Source of the DNA: Ilumatobacteraceae bacterium
Lineage (GTDB): Bacteria > Actinomycetota > Acidimicrobiia > Acidimicrobiales > Ilumatobacteraceae
Assembly: GCA_024643255.1 (NCBI GenBank)
Contig: JAHENF010000018.1
Span: 1-55,896, forward strand
Length of the DNA stretch: 55,896 bases
Reading direction: 5' to 3'
Shown one piece after another: positions 43,546 through 51,723 of the stretch (the first letter of the stretch is position 1; each line of letters starts with the position of its first letter). The notes below the pieces were generated by a model. That model saw nothing but the letters and a program-made list of their open reading frames with translations. It was not told the origin of the DNA and ran no database searches. Made by a program: the position numbers and the translations under genes.

Positions 43546-45186
43546 ATGACCGCGATCGCCGCACCCGACCTCCCCGCCGCCGCCGACGCCATCGATCTCG
43601 CCCATCGGGTGGTCGGCAAGGCCGTGCGGCAGCTCGCAGCAACGGGCGGCCCCGACGTCCACCAGGTCCTCGCGTACGACGTCGCGCACGCGGCCTCCGG
43701 TGTGGCCACCGCTCGTTCGCTGCTCGACTACGGCGCCAAGGGCGAGGTCGAAGCGAAGATCACCTGTGGGTTCGCTGCCGACATGCTCCACGAGTTGGCG
43801 TCGAAGCTGCTCGGCCGCGAGGACGCGTGGGGCGTCGAACGCGATGCGCTCGCGAACGCACATGCGTTCATCTCGCAGTTCCGCGATCCCGAGTTCCTCG
43901 CCTCGCTGGCCGACCAGCCCGGCCCCCGCCACCTCGACGACGACATGACCATGGTGGCCGACACGTTCGGAGCATTCGCCGCCAACGTGATCGCACCGCA
44001 CGCCGAGCACGTCCATCGCACCAACGGCGACGTGCCGGAAGAGATCGTCACCGGGCTCGCCGAGCTGGGAGCGTTCGGGCTCAGCGTGCCCGCCGCGTAC
44101 GGCGGCTACAGCGAGGGCGGCGACTCCGAGTACATCGCGATGGTCGCTGCGACCGAGGAACTGTCGAAGGCGAGCCTCGGCATCGGTGGATCGCTCATCA
44201 CCCGCCCGGAGATCCTGACGAGGGCGCTCGTGAAGGGTGGCACCGAAGAGCAGAAGCAGCACTGGCTGCCGTTGTTGGCCACGGCCGAGGTGATGCCCGC
44301 CGTGGCCGTCACCGAGCCGGACTACGGCAGCGACGTGGCCGGCATCAAGGTGACCGCCACCCCTGCGCCCGGCCCCGACGGCGAAGCGGGCTGGGTGATC
44401 AACGGCGTCAAGACGTGGTGCACGTTCGGTGCCCGCGCCGATGCGCTCACGCTGCTCGCCCGCACCGATCCCGACCGCACGAAGACCCACCGCGGACTGT
44501 CGTTGTTCATCGTGCCCAAGCCACGCGGCGACAGCCACGGCTTCCAGTTCACTCAACCCGGCCCTGTCGTCGACGGCGTCGAGCGGGCCGGCAAGATGGA
44601 AGGCCGCCCGATCGACACGATCGGCTACCGCGGCATGCACTCCTACGAGATCGCACTCGAGAACTGGTGGGTGCCCGCAGCGAACCAGGTCGGCGGCGAA
44701 GAGGGGCTCGGCAAGGGCTTCTACTACCAGATGGCGGGCTTCGAGAACGGTCGACTGCAGACCGCCGCCCGCGCCGTCGGCGTCATGCAAGCGGCCTACG
44801 AAGCCGCGCTCGACTACGCCGAGAACCGCAAGGTCTTCGGCGAGGCGATCATCGACTACCAGCTCACCCGCGCCAAGCTCGGCCGGATGGCGGTGCTCAC
44901 GCAGGCCGGTCGCCAGTTCTCGTACGCGGTCGCCACGCTGATGGCCAAGGGCGAGGGAGCGATGGAAGCCTCGATGGTGAAGGCGTACGTGTGCAAGGCC
45001 GCCGAGTGGGTCAGCCGTGAGGCGATGCAGATCCACGGCGGCATGGGCTACGCCGAAGAATTCCCGGTGAGCCGGCTGTTCGTCGATGCACGCGTGCTGT
45101 CGATCTTCGAAGGCGCCGACGAGACCCTGTGCCTCAAGGTCATCGCCCGCCAGCTCATCTCGGCCTCCGCCTCCACCTCCACCTGA
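43546..45186 (+). CDS. Acyl-CoA dehydrogenase with N-terminal helical extension
   Basis: The product has 546 residues. Positions 1-125 are an extra helical domain ('AAADAIDLAHRVVGKAVRQLAATGGPDVHQVLAYDVAHAASGVATAR'); the regular acyl-CoA dehydrogenase fold follows. It has 'AVAVTEPDYGSDVAGIKVTA', 'GWVINGVKTWCTFG', 'GYRGMHSYEIALENWWVP' and 'QIHGGMGYAEEFPVSRLFVDARVLSIFEGADETL', where the Glu in 'FEGADE' is in the region of the catalytic base. Other enzymes of this layout act on short or branched acyl-CoAs. TAAGTT 7 nt before the ATG suggests a leaderless mRNA. Confidence 0.9.
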   Translation: MTAIAAPDLPAAADAIDLAHRVVGKAVRQLAATGGPDVHQVLAYDVAHAASGVATARSLLDYGAKGEVEAKITCGFAADMLHELASKLLGREDAWGVERDALANAHAFISQFRDPEFLASLADQPGPRHLDDDMTMVADTFGAFAANVIAPHAEHVHRTNGDVPEEIVTGLAELGAFGLSVPAAYGGYSEGGDSEYIAMVAATEELSKASLGIGGSLITRPEILTRALVKGGTEEQKQHWLPLLATAEVMPAVAVTEPDYGSDVAGIKVTATPAPGPDGEAGWVINGVKTWCTFGARADALTLLARTDPDRTKTHRGLSLFIVPKPRGDSHGFQFTQPGPVVDGVERAGKMEGRPIDTIGYRGMHSYEIALENWWVPAANQVGGEEGLGKGFYYQMAGFENGRLQTAARAVGVMQAAYEAALDYAENRKVFGEAIIDYQLTRAKLGRMAVLTQAGRQFSYAVATLMAKGEGAMEASMVKAYVCKAAEWVSREAMQIHGGMGYAEEFPVSRLFVDARVLSIFEGADETLCLKVIARQLISASASTST

Positions 45187-45192
45187 CCCCCA

Positions 45193-45250
45193 CCCATCCG
45201 AAAAATGGACAAACCTGCCCGCTGAGCGGGCAATCCCATCCGAATTTCGG
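45193..45250 (+). promoter_or_regulatory. Repeats and hairpin upstream of cydAB
   Basis: The 102-bp gap before cydA contains CCCATCCGAA twice (45193-45202 and 45235-45244, exactly 42 bp apart, about four helical turns), a perfect hairpin TGCCCGC-TGA-GCGGGCA (45216-45232) between them, and CCGAATTTCGG (45240-45250). The hairpin could end the acyl-CoA dehydrogenase message, and the direct repeats could bind a regulator of the oxidase. Confidence 0.45.
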
Positions 45251-45288
45251 GTGGAAACGTCGGGTGGGACCAACCCGAACGGAGTGAC

Positions 45289-46674
45289 GTGTTCCTCGCA
45301 CTCGACAACCTGATGGCGGCTCGCTACCAGATGGCGTTGTCGCTCGGTTTCCACATCGTGCTGTCGTGCTTCGGCGTCGCGTTCCCGGCGTTGATCTACG
45401 TGCTGCATCGCCGCGGGATCCGCCACGACGACGCCGACGCACTGGTGTTGGCGAAGAAGTGGGCAAAGGTGGCAGCGGTCCTGTTCGCGGTGGGTGCCGT
45501 GTCGGGCACGATTCTCAGTTTCGAGATGGGTCTGCTGTGGCCCGGGCTGATGTCGACGTACGGCGACGTCATCGGATTGCCCTTCGCGTTGGAGGGAATC
45601 GCCTTCTTCGTCGAGGCGATCTTCATCGGCATCTACCTCTACGGCTGGGATCGACTCTCGCCTCGGGTGCACCTCAACACGCTGATCCCGATCATGATCT
45701 CGGGTGCCTTCGGTACGTTCTGCATCATCTCGGTGAACGCCTGGATGAACGCCCCGGCCGGCTTCGACCTCGATGCGAATGGCGAGGTGATCAACGTCCG
45801 ACCGCTGGAGGCGATGTTCAACTCGGCGGTGCTCGGAATGTCCGTGCACATGTTCGTCGCCACGTACATGGTCACGGGCTTCCTCGTGGCGTCGGTCTAC
45901 GCCGTCGGCATGTTGAAGGGTCGCCGTGATCGCCGTCATCGACTCGGCTTCACCGTCGCGTTCGCGTTCGCCGGTGTCGCGGCGGTCATCCAACCGTTCG
46001 TGGGCCACCTGACGGGTCAACGACTCGCCGTAGAACAGCCGAGCAAGATCGCCGCGATCGAACTCGCCACGGAGACCGAGACCCGCGCACCGCTGACCAT
46101 CGGCGGCATCCTGATCGACGGCGAGGTCCGCTACGGCGTCAGCATCCCGGTACTCGGTTCGCTCGTCGTCACCGACTCGCTGAACGGCGAGGTACCGGGC
46201 TTCGACCAGATCCCGCCGGACGAACGACCGCCGGCGAACGTCGTCCACCTGGCGTTCCAGACCATGGTCGGCGCGGGCACGCTCATGGCGGCGATCGCCG
46301 TCTGGTTCTGGTGGCGCCGCCGACGAGCCGACGACCCGTTCGGCACCTGGATGCTGCGCGCGACGGTGCTGGCCGGCGGATTGTCGGTCGTGGCGCTGGA
46401 AGCGGGGTGGGTCACCACCGAGGTCGGACGCCAGCCCTGGATCGTCTACCGCGTCATGCTCGTGGAGGATGCCGTGACCGCGAACACCGGCATCTGGATC
46501 AGCCTTGCGGTCATCGTCGTCGTCTACACGTCGATGGCGTACCTGGCAGCGCGGGTGATCCGTGGGATGGCGCGCCGCTGGCGCGAATCCGACGACGTCG
46601 ACATCGCCACGCCGTACGGTCCGTCGGAATCGTTGCCGGTCGCTGCGCAGGAGGCAACGAGTGGGCCTGGCTGA
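45289..46674 (+). CDS. cydA: Cytochrome bd oxidase subunit I
   Basis: The 461-residue product has multiple hydrophobic helices. Heme and proton-path residues are visible: H22 ('LGFHIVLSCFG'), H187 ('GMSVHMFVATY'), E102 and E109 ('LEGIAFFVEAIF') and 'GRQPWIVYRVML' (quinol site and Met region). It is the quinol-oxidising subunit of a high-affinity terminal oxidase. The GTG start has GGAG a few bases upstream. It overlaps cydB by 14 bp. It is shorter than E. coli CydA (522), consistent with the short Q-loop type. Confidence 0.93.
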   Translation: MFLALDNLMAARYQMALSLGFHIVLSCFGVAFPALIYVLHRRGIRHDDADALVLAKKWAKVAAVLFAVGAVSGTILSFEMGLLWPGLMSTYGDVIGLPFALEGIAFFVEAIFIGIYLYGWDRLSPRVHLNTLIPIMISGAFGTFCIISVNAWMNAPAGFDLDANGEVINVRPLEAMFNSAVLGMSVHMFVATYMVTGFLVASVYAVGMLKGRRDRRHRLGFTVAFAFAGVAAVIQPFVGHLTGQRLAVEQPSKIAAIELATETETRAPLTIGGILIDGEVRYGVSIPVLGSLVVTDSLNGEVPGFDQIPPDERPPANVVHLAFQTMVGAGTLMAAIAVWFWWRRRRADDPFGTWMLRATVLAGGLSVVALEAGWVTTEVGRQPWIVYRVMLVEDAVTANTGIWISLAVIVVVYTSMAYLAARVIRGMARRWRESDDVDIATPYGPSESLPVAAQEATSGPG

Positions 46675-47695
46675 CCTCGTCGCCGTGCTGTTGTTCGTCG
46701 GCGTGATCGCCTACGCACTCTTCGGCGGCGCCGACTTCGGATGCGGATTCTGGGATCTCACCGCGGGAGACGCGGATCGCGGCGCGCATCTGCGCCATCA
46801 GATCGACAAGAGCATCGGTCCGGTGTGGGAGGCGAACCACGTCTGGCTCATCTACATCCTGGTGTTCCTGTGGACCGCGTTTCCCCAACCGTTTGCGGCG
46901 ATCATGAACACGCTGTTCGTGCCGTGGCTGATCGTCGGGCTCGGCATCGTCCTGCGCGGCGGTGCCTTCGCCTTCCGCAAGTTCTCCTCGTCGTTCGGCG
47001 AGGCCCGACTCCACGGGGTGATGTTCGCGACCTCGTCGATCATCACGCCGTTCTTCCTCGGGATGATCGCCGGCGCGATCGCCAGCGGACGCGTGCCCGC
47101 CGACGGGACGGGCGAGCTGCTGTCGAGCTGGACCGGACCGGTGTCGTGGATCGGTGGTGTGCTCGCCGTCCTGACGACCACGTTCCTCGCCGGGACCTTC
47201 CTGGCCGCCGACGCGCGTCGGGGCGGCAACGAGGACCTCGCGCACGAGATGGGTCGCAAGTCGCTCGTCGCCGGCGCCGTCACCGGGGTCGTTGCGCTCG
47301 GCGCCGCCGTGATCATCGAAGTCGACGCACCAACGCTCGCGAGCGGGCTCCACGGCCGAGGCCTGCCGATCATCCTCACGTCGGCCGCGGCCGGATCCTG
47401 GAGCGTGTGGCGCCTGTGGTCGAAGGAGTACGCCCAGGCACGAATCGGGGCGATCATCGCCGTCGCATCGATCGTGATCGGGTGGGGCATCGGGCAGTAC
47501 GACTGGATCCTGGTGAACGAGGTGACCATCGAGCAGGGCATCGGTGCCCGCACCACCCAGGTCGGCCTCGTGATCGTGTTCGCGCTGGCCGCGATCACGG
47601 CCGTCCCGGCGCTGATCTGGCTCTACGTCCTCGTCAACTCCGTTCGCTGGTCGAAGGACGAACCGCGGTCCGACGACATCACCATCGACGTCTGA
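46661..47695 (+). CDS. cydB: Cytochrome bd oxidase subunit II
   Basis: The 344-residue product begins 'VGLADLVAVLLFVGVIAYALFGGADFGCGFWDLTAG', the typical CydB opening with 'GGADFG.G.WDL'. About eight hydrophobic helices follow, with 'EANHVWLIYILVFLWTAFP' conserved in the family. It stabilises the heme-bearing subunit I. The GTG at 46661 lies inside the end of cydA and has GGAGG 6 nt before it. The assembly transporters cydDC are not adjacent. Confidence 0.92.
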   Translation: MGLADLVAVLLFVGVIAYALFGGADFGCGFWDLTAGDADRGAHLRHQIDKSIGPVWEANHVWLIYILVFLWTAFPQPFAAIMNTLFVPWLIVGLGIVLRGGAFAFRKFSSSFGEARLHGVMFATSSIITPFFLGMIAGAIASGRVPADGTGELLSSWTGPVSWIGGVLAVLTTTFLAGTFLAADARRGGNEDLAHEMGRKSLVAGAVTGVVALGAAVIIEVDAPTLASGLHGRGLPIILTSAAAGSWSVWRLWSKEYAQARIGAIIAVASIVIGWGIGQYDWILVNEVTIEQGIGARTTQVGLVIVFALAAITAVPALIWLYVLVNSVRWSKDEPRSDDITIDV

Positions 47696-47704
47696 CGCCG
47701 ATCG

Positions 47705-48835
47705 TCACAGACCGCGCATCCGCGAGAGGAGCTGCCACAGGTCGACGTCGAAGGACGTGCGGGCGAGTTGGGTCTCCGCGACAGCTTTGCCGCCCAGCCG
47801 CGCGACTGCGAGTCGGAGATCCGGCACGAGGTAGAGCTTCTGATCGTCCTTCCCGAGCGCCGCAACCATGCCGGCCGGAGCACTGGGCACGAGCGGACCG
47901 CGCCGGGCGACGAGCGCCGGCCCGGGCAGCAGGTACGACTCCTGGCCGTTCAGCCACCAGAGATATCCATACGCCTCGTTGTAGGGCTGGCTGGTCGAGA
48001 GCGACGCATCGAGCCACGAGTCCGGGAGACCCGGCTGGGTGCGGTCGAGCACGGTCTTGCCGATCGCGGTGAGATCGCTCGCCCTTGCGAACAGCCCGAC
48101 CGGTCCGTAATCGTCGGTGCGCCGGTGGTAGAAGCGTGCTGTTGTCGCTCCAGCGGGAGCGAAGAGCCAGTCGTCGGCGATCGCTCCCAGCTCGCGACCG
48201 GTCGTGGTCGTGAGCACGTCGAACAGCGCGGCGAACGCGCCGCTGTAACGCCACGCCGTGCCTGGCGGGGCGATGACGGCGAACTGGTCGTCGAGCCCGC
48301 TCGTCATGCTCAACAGCTGACGCACCGTGATGCCTGCGGACTGGCCGTGCGGCGTCCAACCGGTGCCCAGCAGCTCGTCGATCTCGGTGTCGAGACCGAA
48401 GAGCCCGTCGGCGATCGCCCGCCCCACGAGCAGCGACAGCATGCTCTTCTGTGCCGACGCGATGTCGCGGCCGTACGACGAGTCGGTCCGGTACCACTCG
48501 TGGATCACCTCACCATGCTCGACGATCCTGAATGCCTCGGTGTCGGCGGCGGCGAGGAAGTCGTCGAGTTCGGCGAAGTCGGCACCTGACCACGCGACGC
48601 GTGCCGCCTCCGACGTCGTCGACGCATTCGACGTGGCCGCAGTCGTGGTCGGCGAACCCGCGGTCTCCACCGACGATGACGGTGCCGATGATGTCGGCGG
48701 CGATGCCGATGACGGTGCCGGCGACGGCGACGACGGTGTCGACGATGAGTCGGGCCGACGGCACGACGCCACGACGGCCATCGACGCGAGGGTGGCGACA
48801 GCGTCGACGATGAAGTTCCGACGGGTGATCATCAC
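47705..48835 (-). CDS. Secreted beta-lactamase-family serine hydrolase (Tat lipoprotein)
   Basis: The product has 376 residues. The N-terminus 'MMITRRNFIVDAVATLASMAVVASC' combines a twin-arginine motif with a lipobox (C25), followed by a long Ser/Thr/Pro linker (to about residue 75). The hydrolase has S-A-Q-K ('RDIASAQKSMLSLLVG'), 'WRYSGAFAALFDVL' and 'LLSMTSGLDDQF', as in class C beta-lactamase/esterase-like proteins. It converges with cydB, with only 9 bp between the stops. The substrate is unknown. The second such protein of the window (30925-31917) lacks a signal peptide. Confidence 0.87.
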   Translation of the reverse strand: MMITRRNFIVDAVATLASMAVVASCRRPDSSSTPSSPSPAPSSASPPTSSAPSSSVETAGSPTTTAATSNASTTSEAARVAWSGADFAELDDFLAAADTEAFRIVEHGEVIHEWYRTDSSYGRDIASAQKSMLSLLVGRAIADGLFGLDTEIDELLGTGWTPHGQSAGITVRQLLSMTSGLDDQFAVIAPPGTAWRYSGAFAALFDVLTTTTGRELGAIADDWLFAPAGATTARFYHRRTDDYGPVGLFARASDLTAIGKTVLDRTQPGLPDSWLDASLSTSQPYNEAYGYLWWLNGQESYLLPGPALVARRGPLVPSAPAGMVAALGKDDQKLYLVPDLRLAVARLGGKAVAETQLARTSFDVDLWQLLSRMRGL

Positions 48836-48881
48836 GTGGTTCTACAACGCCTGGGTGAACGAATGGTGTGGATCGCGGTGG

Positions 48882-49565
48882 TCAGGTCAGTTCGTCGGCG
48901 AGGTCGCCAACCGAGCGGATGCGCTCGAAGTCGGCACCGGCATGGTCGTCGTACGGATCGAGCAGGATCGGATGCAGGCCCGCCGTCGAAGCAGCGACGA
49001 TGTCCATCGTCACGGAGTCGCCCACGTACACGATGCGGGCACGGTCGAATTCGGCGAAGAACGGCAACGCATGGTCGAAGATCGCAGGATCCGGCTTCGC
49101 GACGCCGACGACATCGCTGTCGACGATGCAGCGCATCTCGACATGGTCGCCACGACCAACCTGGCAGACCTCGCGCATCAACACCGTCTCGATCTGTCCG
49201 CTCGCGTTCGAGACGACACCGAGCGGCACACCGCCGGCGGCCAGCACGTCGAGCGCCGCTCGAGTCTCGGGGATCATCCAGCGCCACAGCCACGCCGTAC
49301 GCGTCCGACCCAGGACGAACGAGGCTTCGGCCCGATCGACCACATCGACGCCCACCCGGTCGACGTACTCGTCGTCGTACGACTGCCACGAGCCTTCGGG
49401 CGAGTTCGCATCGGACTTGGCCTTCATCGCGCTGTAGTGGGCGCGTCGATGGATCTCGAGGTCGGTCGAGCCGCCGTACCTCGCGAGCAGCGGACCGAGC
49501 ACCAGCGGGTCCGGAAGGACCAGGACTCCGCCCGCGTCGAACAGGACCGCGTCGAAACGAGCCAT
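48882..49565 (-). CDS. HAD-superfamily hydrolase
   Basis: This 227-residue HAD-fold phosphatase-like protein has motif I 'AVLFDAGGVLVLPDP' (nucleophile D10), motif II 'PLGVVSNASG', motif III lysine in 'VVGVAKPDPAIFDHAL' and motif IV 'IVYVGDSVTMDIVAASTAG'. The residue after the nucleophile pair is Gly instead of the acid/base Asp seen in strict phosphatases, so it may act on other substrates. The ATG at 49565 is 8 bp after the dienelactone hydrolase stop, and both probably share an operon. Confidence 0.88.
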   Translation of the reverse strand: MARFDAVLFDAGGVLVLPDPLVLGPLLARYGGSTDLEIHRRAHYSAMKAKSDANSPEGSWQSYDDEYVDRVGVDVVDRAEASFVLGRTRTAWLWRWMIPETRAALDVLAAGGVPLGVVSNASGQIETVLMREVCQVGRGDHVEMRCIVDSDVVGVAKPDPAIFDHALPFFAEFDRARIVYVGDSVTMDIVAASTAGLHPILLDPYDDHAGADFERIRSVGDLADELT

Positions 49566-49573
49566 TCGACCTG

Positions 49574-50266
49574 TCAGCCGAGCTTGTCGTGCAGGAACGC
49601 AGTGACCTGCGGCCAGATCTCGGCCGCGAGGTCGAGGTCGGTGTTGCCGAGTGCGTTGTGCGGCGCCATGAACGCGTGCCCGGTGCCCTCGTGAACCGTG
49701 ATGGTCGCGTCCTTGCCCAGGGCGGTCAGTTCTTCCTGGAGATGCATCGCGGCCGACGGCGGGAAGAAGTCGTCGTGCTCGGCCATGTGACCCTGGATCG
49801 CCGCCTCGATCTTGGAGTAGTCGGGCTGGCTGTCGCCGGAGGGAAATCCGTAGAACGGCACGGCCGCCTTCACCTTGTCGGGCCGCAGTGCAGCCAGGAT
49901 GAACGTGAGCATGCCGCCCATGCAGAACCCGACGACACCGATGCCGTCGCCGGTGGTGGCGTCGTGGTCGGCGAGGAAGTCGACCGCGCCGCTCATGTCG
50001 CGCCCTGCACGGTCGGGTGGCATCGAGTTCATCAACTCCGCCGCACGGTCCATCTCGGTGTGGCCCGCGAGCTCGCCGTGATACAGGTCGGGGGCGAGGG
50101 CGACGAAGCCCGCGACCGCGAGCCGGTCGGCCATCTCCTTGATGCCCGAGTCGAGGCCCCACCACTCCTGCACGACGATCACACCGGGGCCAGTGCCGCC
50201 GTCGGGAAGCGCCAGGTACCCCGACGCATCGTTGCCATTGCTCGCAAAGGTCACGATTTCTGCCAT
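49574..50266 (-). CDS. Dienelactone hydrolase family protein
   Basis: This 230-residue alpha/beta-hydrolase has the dienelactone hydrolase hallmarks: E34 in 'VIVVQEWWGL', nucleophile C115 in 'GVVGFCMGGML', and H197 in 'GTGHAFM', with an Asp near 'MAEHDDFFPP'. Such enzymes open lactones in aromatic-ring breakdown, but the family is broad. The ATG at 50266 is divergent from the aminotransferase gene (46 bp apart) and upstream of the HAD gene. Confidence 0.9.
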   Translation of the reverse strand: MAEIVTFASNGNDASGYLALPDGGTGPGVIVVQEWWGLDSGIKEMADRLAVAGFVALAPDLYHGELAGHTEMDRAAELMNSMPPDRAGRDMSGAVDFLADHDATTGDGIGVVGFCMGGMLTFILAALRPDKVKAAVPFYGFPSGDSQPDYSKIEAAIQGHMAEHDDFFPPSAAMHLQEELTALGKDATITVHEGTGHAFMAPHNALGNTDLDLAAEIWPQVTAFLHDKLG

Positions 50267-50312
50267 GCCACAAACGTAGACCCGATCTGGACGTTGCCGT
50301 ACGATCGCAGCT

Positions 50313-51665
50313 GTGACCCAACTCGACGCTCCCCCTTCGGCGCTGCTCGCCGACGCGTATGCCAACGACCGTGCACGCGTGTTCCATTCGTGGTCGGCGC
50401 AAGGTGCGCTCGACCCCACGGTGATCGCCGGTGCGCTCGGCTCGAAGTTCTGGGACGACCACGGCACGACCTGGATCGACTTCACGAGCATGCTCGTCAA
50501 CATGAACCTCGGGCACCAGCACCCGAAGATGATCCAGGCGATCAAGGACCAGGCGGAGACGCTCTGCATGGTCGCCCCTCCGTTCGCGAACGACCAGCGC
50601 AGCGAAGCCGCTCGGCTGATCGTCGAGAAGGCGAACGGCGACGGAGCCGGCGGTCATTTCGAGAAGGTCTTCTTCACGAATGCCGGTGCCGAAGCGGTGG
50701 AGAACGCCGTGCGTCTGGCGAAGGGCTACACGGGCCGCATGAAGGTGTTGTCGGCCTACCGCAGCTACCACGGTGGGACGGCGTTGTCGGTGGGCCTCAC
50801 CGGTGAGCCGCGGCGGTTGGAGAACGAGCCGTCGGTGCCGGGGCTGATCAAGTTCTGGGGTCCCTACCCGTACCGTTCGGCGTTCCACTCGGACTCGCCG
50901 GAGCAGGAGACCGAACGAGCCCTCCAGCACCTCCGCGACACGATCGTCGTCGAGGGTCCCGACAAGATCGCCGCGATCATCCTCGAGTCGGTCGTCGGCA
51001 CCAACGGCATCCTCGTCCCGCCCGCCGGCTACCTGGAAGGCCTGCGGGCGCTCTGCGACGAATTCGGGATCGTCTGGATCGCCGACGAGGTGATGGCCGG
51101 ATTCGGTCGCACCGGTCAGTGGTTCGCCTGGCAGAACTGGGAGGGCCAGCCCGACCTCATCGCCTTCGCCAAAGGCGTGAACTCCGGCTACATCCCGCTC
51201 GGCGGCGTCGTGATCTCGAGCGACATCGCGCATGCCTACGACGAGCGGGTCTTCCCCGGTGGGCTCACCTATTCGGGCCACCCGCTGGCGTGCGCCACAG
51301 CGGTGGCGAGCATCGGCATCTTCGAGGAGGAAGGCGTGCTCGCACACTCACGCCACCTCGGCGACGACATCATCGGGCCGGCCCTTCGCGACATGGCCGC
51401 CCGGCACCAGAGCGTCGGCGAGGTCCGCGGTCTGGGCGTGTTCTGGGCGGTCGAGCTCGTCGCCGACACGACGACTCGCGAGCCCGCTCCGCCGGCCACG
51501 GTCGGCGCCGTCGTCGCCGAGTGCAAGCGCAACGGGATGTGGCCGTTGTCGGCGGCCAACCGCATCCACGTCGTGCCGCCGTGCAACACCCCGGACGACC
51601 TCGCCCGGGAAGGTCTCGCGATCCTCGATGCGGCCCTCGCTGTGGCCGACGCCGCTATCGGCTGA
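50313..51665 (+). CDS. Class III aminotransferase (omega-amino-acid type)
   Basis: This 450-residue PLP enzyme has the lysine K287 in 'LIAFAKGVNSGYIPLGGV', D258 in 'IVWIADEVMAGFGRTG', and 'TNAGAEAVENAVRLAKGYTGR' for the cofactor phosphate. 'YRSYHGGTALSVGLTG' and the middle 'LESVVGTNGILVPP' are close to taurine/beta-alanine/GABA-type aminotransferases. The substrate is uncertain; with mmsA nearby, beta-alanine or 3-aminoisobutyrate is attractive. GTG start with TACGAT 7 nt upstream and no Shine-Dalgarno, so probably leaderless. Confidence 0.9.
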   Translation: MTQLDAPPSALLADAYANDRARVFHSWSAQGALDPTVIAGALGSKFWDDHGTTWIDFTSMLVNMNLGHQHPKMIQAIKDQAETLCMVAPPFANDQRSEAARLIVEKANGDGAGGHFEKVFFTNAGAEAVENAVRLAKGYTGRMKVLSAYRSYHGGTALSVGLTGEPRRLENEPSVPGLIKFWGPYPYRSAFHSDSPEQETERALQHLRDTIVVEGPDKIAAIILESVVGTNGILVPPAGYLEGLRALCDEFGIVWIADEVMAGFGRTGQWFAWQNWEGQPDLIAFAKGVNSGYIPLGGVVISSDIAHAYDERVFPGGLTYSGHPLACATAVASIGIFEEEGVLAHSRHLGDDIIGPALRDMAARHQSVGEVRGLGVFWAVELVADTTTREPAPPATVGAVVAECKRNGMWPLSAANRIHVVPPCNTPDDLAREGLAILDAALAVADAAIG

Positions 51666-51723
51666 CCCGCTCCTCGCGAACTCGGATCAGTTCCGCGACG
51701 AGTTCACGACAACAGCACAGAGT

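Noticed and set aside
43522-46248. 908-codon open frame on - across the acyl-CoA dehydrogenase and cydA
   Set aside because: Opposite two clear genes; the translated sequence is low-complexity Arg/His/Asp and matches no family. High-GC shadow.
49566-51347. Open - frame extending upstream of the HAD hydrolase through the dienelactone hydrolase and aminotransferase region
   Set aside because: Only the last 228 codons encode a recognisable HAD protein; the upstream part is antisense or a wrong frame of real genes.
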